A stretch of DNA of 33,588 nt. Origin: Opitutales bacterium. GTDB taxonomy: Bacteria; Verrucomicrobiota; Verrucomicrobiia; Opitutales; UBA953. The notes beneath the pieces were generated by a model. The model did no database searches. It saw only the letters and a list, made by a program, of their open reading frames with translations, and was not told the DNA's origin. Both the position numbers and the translations under genes were made by a program. Shown here piece by piece: positions 14,978 through 23,746 of the stretch (its first letter is position 1; each line of letters opens with the position of its first letter). The stretch is from assembly GCA_017440935.1 (NCBI GenBank), contig JAFSAO010000008.1, positions 1 through 33,588 on the forward strand. The letters run 5' to 3'.

Positions 14978-15781
14978 ATGAAGAATTGTTGCACCAACGA
15001 TATCGACCACGAGATTGACCTTTGGGAAGAAATGCGCGTTCAGGCGGAAAAAATCATTCGCGCCGAACCGCTGATTTCTCATTTGCCGAACGATTTTATT
15101 CTGTCGAGAAACTGTTTTTCGGAAGCGCTTGCCGCACGAATCGCACACAAGTTGTCGAGCACGACAAAAGAATACGACACGTTTCTCGCCCTGTCCCGCG
15201 AAGCCTTTGCGGGAACGCCGTTTATTCTTACTCAAGCGCAAAACGATATGCTCGCGACGGCAGAGCGCGACCCTGCCTGCGATTCCGTGCTTGCGCCGTT
15301 TCTGTGGTTTAAAGGATTTCTCGCGCTTTCCGCGTATCGCGTTTCGCACCACTTTTGGAACACCGGGCGCCGCCACATCGCGTATTATTTGCAAAGCCAC
15401 ATTTCGGAAACGTTTTCCGTGGATATTCACCCGGCGGCAAAAATCGGTTGCGGGATTTTGCTCGACCATGCGACGGGATTTGTCGTCGGCGAAACGGCGG
15501 TAATTGAAAACAACGTTTCAATTCTGCACGCCGTCACCCTCGGCGGGACGGGAAAAACGCGCGGAGACCGCCACCCGAAAGTTCGAGCCGGCGTGCTCAT
15601 CGGCGCAGGCGCAAAAATTCTCGGCAATATCGAAATCGGCGCTTGCGCGAAAGTCGGCGCGGGATCGGTTGTCCTCGACGACGTTCCCGCGCACGCGACC
15701 GTCGCCGGCGTTCCCGCGAAAATCGTCGGTGAAGCCACGGAAGCGGAACCCAGCCTCGGTATGAACCACCGATTAATTTAA
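14978..15781 (+). CDS. cysE: Serine O-acetyltransferase
   Basis: CysE transfers acetyl from acetyl-CoA to L-serine, the first step of cysteine synthesis, in the cytoplasm. The 267-residue protein starts at the ATG at 14978 (MKNCCTNDIDHEIDLWEEMR). The N-terminal helical SATase domain spans about residues 15-150 (FKGFLALSAYRVSHHFWNTG). The left-handed beta-helix of hexapeptide repeats follows, with catalytic segment DIHPAAKIGCGILLDHATGF and VVGETAVIENNVSILHAVTL, GKTRGDRHPKV, and VGAGSVVLDDVPAHATVAGV. Length and motifs are normal. Cysteine feedback usually acts at the C-terminus, which here ends GMNHRLI. The leader has alternative hairpins, so transcript-level control is possible. No cysK adjoins it. 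Confidence 0.96.
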   Translation: MKNCCTNDIDHEIDLWEEMRVQAEKIIRAEPLISHLPNDFILSRNCFSEALAARIAHKLSSTTKEYDTFLALSREAFAGTPFILTQAQNDMLATAERDPACDSVLAPFLWFKGFLALSAYRVSHHFWNTGRRHIAYYLQSHISETFSVDIHPAAKIGCGILLDHATGFVVGETAVIENNVSILHAVTLGGTGKTRGDRHPKVRAGVLIGAGAKILGNIEIGACAKVGAGSVVLDDVPAHATVAGVPAKIVGEATEAEPSLGMNHRLI

Positions 15782-15789
15782 TAAAAAAA

Positions 15790-15880
15790 TTAGAAATTAG
15801 GAATGAGGAATTAGAGGCTAAAAACTCCTTTTTCGTTCCTAATTCCTCATTCTTCATTTCTCATTCTTAATTCCTAATTC
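15790..15880. repeat. Heptanucleotide repeat array forming a hairpin between cysE and the DedA gene
   Basis: Heptads TTAGAAA, TTAGGAA, TGAGGAA, TTAGAGG run from 15790 to 15817. After a spacer, CCTAATT, CCTCATT, CTTCATT, TCTCATT, CTTAATT, CCTAATT run from 15838 to 15879. The halves are inverted: GAATGAGGAATTAG (15801-15814) pairs perfectly over 14 bp with CTAATTCCTCATTC (15839-15852). The array nearly abuts the ATG of the DedA gene at 15886. Confidence 0.75.
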
Positions 15881-15885
15881 AAAAA

Positions 15886-16527
15886 ATGGCAGAACTTATA
15901 AATTGGTGTTTTGAGCACATTAACTATTGGACGGTTATGCTTTTTATGGCGATTGAAAGCTCGTTCATTCCGTTCCCGTCGGAAGCGGTTGTTCCGCCCG
16001 CCGCCTACAAAGCCGCCGCCGGGGAAATGAACCTCGTCCTCGTGATTATTTTTGCGACAATCGGTGCAAACATCGGCGCACTTTTCAACTATGTGCTCGC
16101 GCGCTGGCTCGGACGCCCGTTCGTTTACAAATTCGCCAACAGCAAGCTGGGGCATCTTTGCCTCGTGGACGAAGAAAAAATCCGCCGCTCGGAAACGTTT
16201 TTTGAAAAATACGGCGTAATTGCAACCCTCATCGGGCGCCTCGTTCCCGTGATTCGCCAATTCATCTCGATTCCGGCAGGTTTGGCGAAAATGCCGATTC
16301 TTCCGTTTTTGCTCTACACGACAATCGGCGCGGGAATTTGGAACATTATTCTGGCGGGAATCGGCTACTACCTGCATTCGTTTGTCCCGAAAGAACAACT
16401 CATGGAAAAAGTTTTCGAATACAGTCACGCCATCGGTTATTCAATCGCAGGCGTTGTCGCCGTCGCCCTTATTTTCTGGATTCTGAAATCGCTTTTGAAA
16501 AAGAAACCGGAAAACGGCGAACAATAA
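15886..16527 (+). CDS. DedA-family membrane protein (SNARE-associated/VTT domain)
   Basis: DedA proteins are inner-membrane transporters of the VTT fold; some members flip undecaprenyl phosphate or phosphatidylethanolamine. The 213-residue protein has the family pattern: FMAIESSFIPFPSEAVVPPA near residues 19-38 (the E...P.P.E re-entrant loop), GANIGALFNYVLARWLGRPF, the second loop RLVPVIRQFISIPAGLAKM, and membrane helices from about 135 on. The C-terminus is basic. The ATG follows a heptad-repeat array directly, with no Shine-Dalgarno. It is followed 38 bases later by the M48 protease gene on the same strand. The exact lipid substrate is unknown. Confidence 0.94.
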   Translation: MAELINWCFEHINYWTVMLFMAIESSFIPFPSEAVVPPAAYKAAAGEMNLVLVIIFATIGANIGALFNYVLARWLGRPFVYKFANSKLGHLCLVDEEKIRRSETFFEKYGVIATLIGRLVPVIRQFISIPAGLAKMPILPFLLYTTIGAGIWNIILAGIGYYLHSFVPKEQLMEKVFEYSHAIGYSIAGVVAVALIFWILKSLLKKKPENGEQ

Positions 16528-16565
16528 AATTTTGCGAACGCAAAAGACGTTTTTCTTTCCTTTTT

Positions 16566-17843
16566 ATGAACAGCCTTCAAATCATTTTTCTTGTTTTGCT
16601 TGCGGCAAAAACAGCGGCATCGGTTGGGCTCGACGCGCTGAACCGCAAAGAAACCGTTCGCAACGCAAACGCCGTTCCCGCCGCGTTTCGCGACAAAATC
16701 GACGAACCGACCTACCGGAAATCCGTCGCCTACACGTTGCGGAAAATTGATTTCGGCTATCTTGAAACGTTTTTCAGCGCGGCAGTTACGCTGGTGCTCG
16801 TCATCGCCCTGCTCCCGGCGCTCTACGATTTCGCGGGAACGCTTTTCGGGCTCTCCGGCGAGCTTTCCGGCTGGGCGCGCATCTGGCGCGAGGGTGCCGT
16901 GCTCGTGCTGATCTCGTCGCTCATCGGGTTACTTGATCTGCCGTTTGACTGGTATGAAAATTTCCGTATCGAAGCGCAATTCGGTTTCAACAAATCCACG
17001 CAAAAACTCTGGATTACGGACAAAATCAAAGGGCTGATTCTCGGTTGTCTCATCGGGCTTCCCCTGCTCTGGGCGATTATTGCGTTTTACTACGCGTTCC
17101 CGCAAACGTGGTGGATTTGGGCGCAGGTGTTTTTTGTCGGCTTCCAACTGCTGATGCTCGTTATTTTCCCGAAACTGATTCTTCCGCTGTTTAACAAACT
17201 TTCTCCGCTTCCGGAAGGTGAACTGCGCGACACGCTCAACGCTCTTGCCGAGCGTTGCGGATTCGTCGCGAAAAAAATCGAAATCATCGACGGCTCGAAG
17301 CGCTCCGGACACTCCAACGCCTACTTCACCGGCTTCGGGAAATGGCGCCGTATCGTGCTTTTCGATACGCTTGTCGAGCAACTTTCGCCCAAGGAAATCG
17401 AAGCCGTTCTCGCACACGAAATCGGGCATTCCAAACGCGGGCACATCACAAAGCGACTTGTCGTTTCCTCTTTCATCGGGCTTGTCATGCTCGGTTTTAT
17501 CGGCTGGCTTTTGGGACAAAAGGAATTTTTCACCGCGTTCGGGTTTGAATTCGTTCCCGGGCTAATGCTCGTTCCCGCGTTCCTTCTGCTCTCACAAATC
17601 GCGCCGCTGGTCACATTTTGGATTTCACCGCTTTCCGCACATTTTTCGCGAAAGCACGAATACGAAGCAGATGCCTTCGCAAAAGAAGTCACGGGAACGC
17701 CGGAAACACTCATTTCCGCACTTCACAAGTTGCATGAAAAAAATCTCAGCAACCTGACGCCGCACCCGCTTTACAGCGCGTTTTTCTATTCGCATCCGAC
17801 ACTTGCCGAACGCGAAAAAGCACTAAGAAACGAAACGCACTAA
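16566..17843 (+). CDS. Ste24-like M48 integral membrane zinc metalloprotease
   Basis: This 425-residue protein starting at the ATG at 16566 resembles the CAAX prenyl protease 1 (Ste24p) group of peptidase M48. An in-frame upstream start at 16338 would run through the DedA gene and was rejected. It has an N-terminal M48_N region with several membrane helices (RIEAQFGFNKSTQKLWITDK is a family signature). The zinc site HEIGH is at His284-Glu285-x2-His288, the third ligand lies in HEYEADAFA, and further membrane segments lie between. In bacteria it probably degrades or trims membrane proteins, since CAAX prenylation is not expected. The sequence before the start is T/C-rich (TTTTTCTTTCCTTTTT) with no Shine-Dalgarno. 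Its stop overlaps that of the convergent flavin reductase gene. Confidence 0.95.
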   Translation: MNSLQIIFLVLLAAKTAASVGLDALNRKETVRNANAVPAAFRDKIDEPTYRKSVAYTLRKIDFGYLETFFSAAVTLVLVIALLPALYDFAGTLFGLSGELSGWARIWREGAVLVLISSLIGLLDLPFDWYENFRIEAQFGFNKSTQKLWITDKIKGLILGCLIGLPLLWAIIAFYYAFPQTWWIWAQVFFVGFQLLMLVIFPKLILPLFNKLSPLPEGELRDTLNALAERCGFVAKKIEIIDGSKRSGHSNAYFTGFGKWRRIVLFDTLVEQLSPKEIEAVLAHEIGHSKRGHITKRLVVSSFIGLVMLGFIGWLLGQKEFFTAFGFEFVPGLMLVPAFLLLSQIAPLVTFWISPLSAHFSRKHEYEADAFAKEVTGTPETLISALHKLHEKNLSNLTPHPLYSAFFYSHPTLAEREKALRNETH

Positions 17844-18406
17844 ACGGAAATCGCGTCGCCGATAGCGTAAAAATTCCCGCCGGCAACGTAGTGAAGCGTT
17901 CTCAAGCCGGACGGCGCGGACTCAAACTTCCAATGCCCGTTTTTGAAAACGCGCGCATCCGCCCACGCTCCAAGGCATTCGCCTATCAGCAAGTCATAAG
18001 TTTGCTCATTGTGCGGCTCGGGAACGCGCTTAAAAATCATCCATCCGGCGCAACCTTTCACGAGCGGAATATCAAAACCGTCCATGTAAAAAAGTTCTGC
18101 TCCGCTTTTTTCCACTTTCTCCGGATCGTCGTTTTTGCTGACAGAACCGAGCGCCATCGTCTCACGCAAAATTCCGACTGTCGGCAATTGCAGCGCAAAC
18201 ATTCCGCTTTTATCAATCAGCTTGCGCGTAAAATGCGAACTGTCGACGACGACTGTCGCCTTGCACGGCAAAACGTCCAGAGGACACGCCCACGTCGCGG
18301 GCATCACGTCGCAAACGCCGTCGCACTTTGCGGAAACTAATGTTGTCCCGCCGACATTAAGCAAGCGGTAAGCCTTTTCGATTTCTACGGGGAAAATATT
18401 GTCCAT
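17840..18406 (-). CDS. Flavin reductase-like FMN-binding protein
   Basis: The 188-residue protein matches the flavin reductase-like split-barrel fold: VGGTTLVSAKCDGVCDVMPA near the N-terminus, WACPLDVLPCKATVVVDSSH, FTRKLIDKSGMFALQLPTVG, and a C-terminal GGNFYAIGDAI. Members bind FMN and reduce flavins or act on small substrates; the partner is unknown. Family length is normal. The stop codons of this gene and the M48 protease overlap by four bases in a convergent arrangement, so no terminator separates them. It begins just downstream of the lipid A acyltransferase/glycosyltransferase gene (16 bases), so it may be cotranscribed with it. Confidence 0.9.
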   Translation of the reverse strand: MDNIFPVEIEKAYRLLNVGGTTLVSAKCDGVCDVMPATWACPLDVLPCKATVVVDSSHFTRKLIDKSGMFALQLPTVGILRETMALGSVSKNDDPEKVEKSGAELFYMDGFDIPLVKGCAGWMIFKRVPEPHNEQTYDLLIGECLGAWADARVFKNGHWKFESAPSGLRTLHYVAGGNFYAIGDAISV

Positions 18407-18421
18407 GGACGTATTCCGTTT

Positions 18422-20320
18422 TTACAACTCCGCCGCAAGCGCATCAAACGCGGCTTTCGCGGGAACGCCTTCAATCGGCGCGCCGCCGGTCGCGGGACAG
18501 CCGTCCGGTTGTAGGATGACTTTTTTCGCGTCAAAAATCGGACCCGTGCGCACGGGATTCGTCGGACCGAAAATGCCGACAACAGGCACGCCGAGCATAT
18601 TCGCAAGGTGAAGCCCTCCGGTGTCGTTCCCGCAAATTGCACGGCAAGCGGAAAGTTCCCGCATATAGTCGGGCAAATTGGTTTTTCCTGCGCGGTCGAG
18701 GACGCGGGTTCCGTCGAAACCTTCCGCGACCTGTGCGGTAATTGCCGCATCTTTTGCCGTGCCGAAAAGCCGGATTTCAAGTTGCGGGAACGCGGCGAGC
18801 AGAAGCTCGACCAACTCGCGCCAACGTGAAATCTGCCAGCGTTTTTCCGGAGAATTTTCCGTTCCGCAAATCAAACCGATAATCGGTTTTTCGGGCGCGG
18901 GAACGTCGATGCTCAGCGGTGTGAAATTGAGCTCTTCGTTCAGTCCGTGGCGCTCGCGCAGCCAGCGAGCCCAAACGAGCGTCTGGTGATTCTTCGTCAA
19001 ATCCAAATCGGCGGGAACGCGCCACGACTTCGTCAGCAACGGACGCGGATAGCCGTCACGCGTCATGCCGCAACGCATCGGAGCGCCGGAAAGCCATGCT
19101 TCCGCATCGCCGCGCAAAGAGTTTGTAAACATCACGAAAACTTCCGGATGTTCTCCGCGAAACAGCTTGCGGCAGGCGAGCCAATAGCCGAGTCCTTTTG
19201 ATTTTGCGGGAAGCGCAATCAGCTTATCCGCGCAATTCAGCAGCTCGAGCATCGGGAGGAAATGCGCGCGCGCAACGAGCGCAACTTCCGCGTCCGGGCG
19301 CGCTTGGCGCAACGTTTGAATCAGCGGAAGCGCCATCACGATATCGCCCAGCCAATTCGGCAGGCGCACAAAAATTTTCTTTTTCTTGGGCATTTTTTCC
19401 AAACCTTGAAGTTGAAGTGTTTCCGCAATTCGATTGCGGCGATGATTCAGATTAAAATCCGCTGCGCCTTTCCAGCGGTCGTGCATCCAAAGCCAATCCG
19501 CGCAAGCGGAATCCGATTCGGAAAGTTTGCGTTCCAGCCAGCGGTTGACGCGCAGATTTACTTCGTCTCTCGAAGTTCCCGCAGGAGCGATTTCCTCTAC
19601 GCGAATTTCTCCGCGCCAAAAACCTTTTCGCTCACACCAAGCGGCAATTGTGCGCGTTCCCGCGTGTCCGGCGGCAAGCGTTCCCGCGAGTTCGCTACAC
19701 GTTGCCACGCGACCGAAAAATAGGGAAAGCACACCGCGACGGCGCCCCGTGCCTTGGTCCGGGAGCACGCACACGAGCCCGTTTTCACGCAGAAAGGCGA
19801 GCGCCTGCGTCAGTCCTTTTTTGCGGGAAAGCAACCGGCAGCCCCACCGCTCGCGCGTGCGCTTGACCCAGCTTTCAATCGCCGGATTGTCAAACGGGCG
19901 GTAAAACACACCGACGGAACGTTTCGCCAGCGGCGGATAAACCAACGGAATCATCGTCAGCGCCTCCATCAGCGAAAAATGCGGAATTGCGACGATGAGC
20001 GGCGTATTGGGCAAAACGGCGGAGTCCAAACTTTTTTCGTCGGCGGTAAAATTTTTCAGAATGCGAGAGCGCGTAAAGTGCGGCGATGCCAGAACGAACA
20101 TCCCCATTTCGACCATGCGGCAACAGCTTTCTCGCGCGATTTTGCGGCGAGCCGTTTCCGTTTTCTCCGGGAAACAAAGATACAGATTCCGCAACATCAT
20201 CGCGCGGCGCTTCCGCATGAAAAAATAAACGCAATTTCCGAGTAATGAAGCCGTTCCCGCCGCCAGCCAGCGCGGCATCAACGCAACAAACCCGCCTAAA
20301 ATAACAATCAGCGCTCTCAT
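18422..20320 (-). CDS. Fused lipid A acyltransferase (LpxL/M-like) and heptosyltransferase-like GT9 protein
   Basis: The ATG at 20320 gives 632 residues. Residues 1-309 are a membrane-associated lysophospholipid acyltransferase of the LpxL/LpxM (HtrB) type: an N-terminal hydrophobic segment, HFSLMEA (HX4E catalytic motif), FYRPFDNPAIESWVKRTRER, and LPDQGTGRRRGVLSLFFGR. Residues 310-632 are a glycosyltransferase family 9 enzyme like heptosyltransferase II (WaaF): IFVRLPNWLGDIVMALPLIQ, ICGTENSPEKRW, ACRAICGNDTGGLHLANMLG, and GIFGPTNPVRTGP. Both halves have full-family length and the frame is unbroken. A Met at the junction (ATG at 19393) could also start a separate GT9 protein. Lipid A acylation and core heptose addition are successive steps of LPS assembly, so a fusion makes sense, but it is unusual. 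Confidence 0.92.
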   Translation of the reverse strand: MRALIVILGGFVALMPRWLAAGTASLLGNCVYFFMRKRRAMMLRNLYLCFPEKTETARRKIARESCCRMVEMGMFVLASPHFTRSRILKNFTADEKSLDSAVLPNTPLIVAIPHFSLMEALTMIPLVYPPLAKRSVGVFYRPFDNPAIESWVKRTRERWGCRLLSRKKGLTQALAFLRENGLVCVLPDQGTGRRRGVLSLFFGRVATCSELAGTLAAGHAGTRTIAAWCERKGFWRGEIRVEEIAPAGTSRDEVNLRVNRWLERKLSESDSACADWLWMHDRWKGAADFNLNHRRNRIAETLQLQGLEKMPKKKKIFVRLPNWLGDIVMALPLIQTLRQARPDAEVALVARAHFLPMLELLNCADKLIALPAKSKGLGYWLACRKLFRGEHPEVFVMFTNSLRGDAEAWLSGAPMRCGMTRDGYPRPLLTKSWRVPADLDLTKNHQTLVWARWLRERHGLNEELNFTPLSIDVPAPEKPIIGLICGTENSPEKRWQISRWRELVELLLAAFPQLEIRLFGTAKDAAITAQVAEGFDGTRVLDRAGKTNLPDYMRELSACRAICGNDTGGLHLANMLGVPVVGIFGPTNPVRTGPIFDAKKVILQPDGCPATGGAPIEGVPAKAAFDALAAEL

Positions 20321-20485
20321 GTCTTGTGCAACTGTCGCAAAGTTATCAGCCGAACGTCGCATTTTCAAACGCAAAGAAACTTAGAGCGCCGTCTTTACGA
20401 GGAAAAAACTTGGCGATTCGGCAACTTTGCGCGAGAATTTTTTTTTCCTTTCCACGACCGCAAACAATATTTCTTCAACCCGACC
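20321..20485. other. Divergent intergenic region, no clear promoter
   Basis: This 165-base stretch separates the divergent LPS fusion gene and the RlmI-like gene and must carry both promoters. I see a widely spaced 8-bp inverted repeat (GCAAAGTT at 20337-20344, AACTTTGC at 20423-20430) and a T-run at 20439-20448, but no reliable -10/-35 pair. Confidence 0.4.
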
Positions 20486-21640
20486 ATGAAACAGATTCGC
20501 CTCAAACTCGCATCGCGCCCCGCACGCGTGCTCTTCGGACATCCTTGGGTTTTTTCCGGAGAAATCGAAACCCCGCCGCGAATCCCCGACGGGGCCGCCG
20601 CCGAATTGCTCGACGCTCGCGGCCGCTCGCTCGGGAGCGGAATCTGGAACGCAAAATCGCAAATCGTGTGGAGAAAATTCTCGTCGGAAACACGGGAATG
20701 GGACGAGTCGTTCCTCGCGGAAGCTCTGGGAAAAGCCGTTGCCAAGCGCGTTCCCCCACCCGCTTCGCGGCGCATCGTGTGGTCGGAAGCGGACTCGCTT
20801 CCGGGATTGGTGGTCGACCGCTTTGAAGATTCTCTCGTCCTACAGGCGCTCACGGCGGGAACGGACCAAATGCTTCCGTTCATCGCCGACTGGCTCGACA
20901 AAAATCTTTCGCCCTCGGAAATCATTTTTCGCAACGATGCGCCCTCGCGCCGTTTTGAAGGATTGGAAAATTCCATTTCGTTTTACAAAAACAAGCCGCA
21001 CACTCCGCGTTGGTTTGAAATCGACGGTGTGCGCTATTTTCTCGATTTGGCAAACGGACAAAAAACCGGATTCTACCTCGACCAACGGGAACAACATGCC
21101 AACGTCGCCAAATTCGCACGCGGAAAAACCGTGCTCGACGCGTGCTGCAATCAGGGCGGTTTCTCCTTTCAATGTGCCCGCGCGGGAGCGACACAAACGC
21201 TCGGTATCGACATCTCCGAATTCGCGGTCGAGACCTGCCGTCGCAACGCAAAGGAAAACGGATTCGGGAAATGCGCGTTTGAAACGGCAAATCTTTTTGA
21301 CTGGTTCGGCGCAAACCGGGAACGCAAGTTCGACCTCATTGTGCTCGATCCTCCGCCGTTTGCCCGCTCGAAAAATGCCCTCGAAGGCGCACTTCGCGGC
21401 TACAAGGAGCTGAATTTGCGCGCGCTGAAAATGCTCAATCCGGGCGGAATTCTCGCCACCTATTCGTGCTCGCAACGCGTCGGGTTGGAAAAATACATCG
21501 ACGTTGTCTCCCGCGCCGCGCACGATGCCCGCCGCAACGTTTCCTTGCTCGAAATCACGGGACAACCGGAAGACCATCCCTGCCTTCTCAATTTCCCGGA
21601 AAGCCATTACCTCAAAGGGCTCATTCTGCGCGTCGACTGA
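20486..21640 (+). CDS. rlmI: RlmI-like class I SAM-dependent rRNA methyltransferase with PUA domain
   Basis: RlmI methylates C5 of cytosine 1962 in 23S rRNA. The 384-residue protein starts at the ATG at 20486 (MKQIRLKLASRPARVLFGHP). Residues of about 1-70 form the PUA RNA-binding domain (GHPWVFSGEIE). A central domain holds the segment EADSLPGLVVDRFEDSLVLQ. The Rossmann methyltransferase follows: FYLDQREQHANVA, KTVLDACCNQGGFSFQCARA (motif I), LGIDISEFAVETCRRNAKEN, LIVLDPPPFARSK (motif IV), and ATYSCSQRV with the motif VI cysteine. Normal length. The substrate is inferred from family; paralogues modify other RNAs. It is divergent from the LPS fusion gene, and the RmlD-like gene follows 65 bases later on the same strand. 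Confidence 0.93.
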   Translation: MKQIRLKLASRPARVLFGHPWVFSGEIETPPRIPDGAAAELLDARGRSLGSGIWNAKSQIVWRKFSSETREWDESFLAEALGKAVAKRVPPPASRRIVWSEADSLPGLVVDRFEDSLVLQALTAGTDQMLPFIADWLDKNLSPSEIIFRNDAPSRRFEGLENSISFYKNKPHTPRWFEIDGVRYFLDLANGQKTGFYLDQREQHANVAKFARGKTVLDACCNQGGFSFQCARAGATQTLGIDISEFAVETCRRNAKENGFGKCAFETANLFDWFGANRERKFDLIVLDPPPFARSKNALEGALRGYKELNLRALKMLNPGGILATYSCSQRVGLEKYIDVVSRAAHDARRNVSLLEITGQPEDHPCLLNFPESHYLKGLILRVD

Positions 21641-21705
21641 TGCGAAGCCTCGGGATAAACGTTTTTTCCGTCGCATTCTGACCGCCAAAAGTTAAAGTGT
21701 TCGCC

Positions 21706-22674
21706 ATGAAAGTTATCATTACGGGCGCCGCCGGATTTCTCGGGCGCGAAACGGTTTTCTCCGCCTTGCGGCGCGGCTTTGACGTTACGGCTATTTTTCA
21801 CGAAAAGGAGGTTTTCCTGCCTTCGACAGTGCGGCGGATCAAAATGGATCTGACGGACAATGCCTCCGTTCAAAGTTTTATTTTACAGGAATTTCCCGAC
21901 GCGATTATCAACTGCTCCGGCGTAACCTCAATCGCCGAAGCCGAAGCGAATCACGACCGCGCGGAAAAGCTCAATGCGGCGCTCCCGCGAACACTTGCAA
22001 TGCTCGCGAATCATATTTCCGGGCGCTTTATTCACGTTTCCACCGATATGGTTTTTGACGGGGACAAGGGCAATTACGAGCACACGGATATGCCGCTCCC
22101 TCGCAATCTTTACGCGCAAACCAAACTTCTCGGCGAACGCGACGTCCTGAAATTCGGGAAGGAAAATGCCGTTGTCGTGCGCACGACGCTCCTTTCCGGA
22201 AATTCCGTCGGAGGGAACAAGAGCCTGCACGAACGCCTTTTTTCCGATTGGGCGAAAGGCAAAAAAACGCCTCTTTTTGAAGAGGAAATCCGCCAACCCG
22301 TCAGCGTGTCCAACTTGGCGGATGCACTTGTTGAACTCTGCGAACGCCCGAATTTAAGCGGCGTTTACCATTGGTCCGGCAGTGAAAAACTTTCACGTTA
22401 CGAAATCGGCGTGCGCATTGCCGAACATTTCGGACTTTCCGCTGAAAAATGTATCGAAAAAACAAATTACGAAAAACTCGGAGATGCTGCAAAATCGCGT
22501 CCGCGAGACCTTTCGTTTATCTTGCATCCGTTGGCGGGAAAACTGAAAACACGCGTGCAGTCGTTTGACGAAATTCTTTCGGAAATGAGCGTTCCCGCAG
22601 GTTGCGAAGCATGGTATGAGGCGGAAACCGGACGCAAAGTCGTTCGCAAACTCATCAAAGGCGTCGATTTTTGA
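21706..22674 (+). CDS. RmlD-like NAD(P)-dependent sugar epimerase/reductase
   Basis: A short-chain dehydrogenase of the extended type, 322 residues from the ATG at 21706; an in-frame GTG at 21697 would add three residues. It has the nucleotide-binding TGAAGFLGRE near the N-terminus, INCSGVTSIAEAEAN, FIHVSTDMVFDGDKGNYEHT, catalytic YAQTK, and the C-terminal VSVSNLADALVELCE typical of RmlD (dTDP-4-dehydrorhamnose reductase) proteins. The substrate is probably a nucleotide sugar, but no other rhamnose-pathway gene is near. RmlD-like proteins in this style also serve other roles. The exonuclease gene starts 16 bases downstream, so the two are likely cotranscribed. Confidence 0.9.
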   Translation: MKVIITGAAGFLGRETVFSALRRGFDVTAIFHEKEVFLPSTVRRIKMDLTDNASVQSFILQEFPDAIINCSGVTSIAEAEANHDRAEKLNAALPRTLAMLANHISGRFIHVSTDMVFDGDKGNYEHTDMPLPRNLYAQTKLLGERDVLKFGKENAVVVRTTLLSGNSVGGNKSLHERLFSDWAKGKKTPLFEEEIRQPVSVSNLADALVELCERPNLSGVYHWSGSEKLSRYEIGVRIAEHFGLSAEKCIEKTNYEKLGDAAKSRPRDLSFILHPLAGKLKTRVQSFDEILSEMSVPAGCEAWYEAETGRKVVRKLIKGVDF

Positions 22675-22690
22675 AGCCTGCGTTCCCGCG

Positions 22691-23362
22691 ATGGACTGGA
22701 AAGACGTCAAAATTCATGTCCTCGATTTTGAGGGCTCGGTGCGCACGGGAATCGTCGAATACGGCGTAGCTACGCTACTCGGCGGGCGCATCGTAAGCGC
22801 CGCGACCCGCCTTTGCTCCGTGCGGGAACCGATTCCGATCGAAGAATCCGAAATTCACGGTATTTTTGATGAAGACATCGAAGGGAATCCGCCAATCGAG
22901 GCAGACTGGGATTTTTTTCTGCATTTGCGCAAAACCGGTTTACTCGGCTCCCACCACGCGCCGGCGGAAATCGGAATGCTTTCGGCTGTATGGCAATTTC
23001 CCGGCACCGTTCCCGACTTCTCCTTGGAATCCCGCCCTCCGACAAACAACTGGGGACCGTGGATCGACACCTGCAAAATCGCCAAGGAATGGTTCCCGCA
23101 CGAACGAAAGCATAATTTGGGCACACTCATCGAACGTTTCGAGCTCTCGGAACGCGTTGACGCAGATGCCAAAAAATTCTGCCCGAAAACGCGTTCCCGC
23201 TACCATTGTGCGCTTTACGATGCGATTGCCGCGGCGCATTTGCTCGTCAATATGTGCGAACATCCAGCATTTGCGCGCTCGACAATTTTGGATTTGGTGC
23301 GCGCCAGCTCCGGAGCAAAAAGATTTCAAAACCACATCCAAGCCGAATTTGATTTTTTTTAA
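22691..23362 (+). CDS. DnaQ-like DEDDh 3'-5' exonuclease
   Basis: The ATG at 22691 gives 223 residues (MDWKDVKIHVLDFEGS). The exonuclease motifs are in order: VLDFEGSVRTGIVEYGVATL (Exo I Asp-x-Glu), SHHAPAEIGML (Exo II region with a putative Asp or Glu), and RYHCALYDAIAAAHLL (Exo III His...Asp) after KHNLGTLIERF. Such proteins trim DNA or RNA 3' ends; they are often proofreading subunits or RNase T-like. The aspartate of Exo II is not obvious here, so full activity is not certain. It lies 16 bases after the RmlD-like gene. The bases before its start include an iterated motif copy (GCGTTCCCGCG), so that motif sits where a ribosome-binding site would be. Confidence 0.85.
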   Translation: MDWKDVKIHVLDFEGSVRTGIVEYGVATLLGGRIVSAATRLCSVREPIPIEESEIHGIFDEDIEGNPPIEADWDFFLHLRKTGLLGSHHAPAEIGMLSAVWQFPGTVPDFSLESRPPTNNWGPWIDTCKIAKEWFPHERKHNLGTLIERFELSERVDADAKKFCPKTRSRYHCALYDAIAAAHLLVNMCEHPAFARSTILDLVRASSGAKRFQNHIQAEFDFF

Positions 23363-23380
23363 ATCCTCCCGAAATCTGAA

Positions 23381-23695
23381 TTTCTTTTGCCCTTACAGGG
23401 CGAGTTTTTCCAATACATTATCCCAAGGCACCGTTCGCTTTGCGAACTCTGCCATTGGGCTAAAATATTTTTCGGCTTTCAGCCGAATTGATTATGAAAT
23501 CAATCTCGGCTTACGTCCGAAATCGGAATTTTTTCGGATTTCAACCGGATTGATGGAACGCTTCCACTATTTCGCGAGAACGCTAAAATTCTTCGGCTGA
23601 AAGCCGAACGGTGTTCAGCCCAACGGCAGAGTTCGCAAAGCGAACGGCGCCTTGGGAAAACAGATCAGAATTTCATTCGCCCTGTAAGGGCAAAA
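23381..23695. repeat. Palindromic REP/BIME-like element (two inverted ~105-bp copies)
   Basis: The gap from 23363 to 23746 has no gene; it holds two inverted copies of a repeat. TTTTGCCCTTACAGGGCGA at 23385-23403 matches its inverse at 23677-23695. A 40-bp block at 23422-23461 matches its inverse at 23617-23656 with two differences. TTCGGCTTTCAGCCGAA at 23471-23487 matches its inverse at 23592-23608. Each block is itself a hairpin, for example GCCCT-GTA-AGGGC and GTTCGC-TTT-GCGAAC. The middle (23488-23591) is a run of small imperfect hairpins. This is the look of REP elements mobilised by a neighbouring tyrosine transposase. Confidence 0.85.
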
Positions 23696-23700
23696 GAAAA
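23664..23700 (+). repeat. 37-bp direct repeat, left copy, with REP hairpin
   Basis: This segment (ATCAGAATTTCATTCGCCCT and on to ...AAAAGAAAA) is identical over 37 bases to 24207-24243. The two copies bracket the transposase gene. The hairpin GCCCT-GTA-AGGGC is inside each. Confidence 0.9.
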
Positions 23701-23746
23701 CCTACGTAATTGATATATTTTCAACAAACCGTTAAGTTGTTCGATA

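Noticed and set aside
15790..15880. Possible CRISPR array or telomere-like repeat
   Set aside because: Units are 7 bases, degenerate, without spacers of constant size and without cas genes; TTAGG resemblance is superficial.
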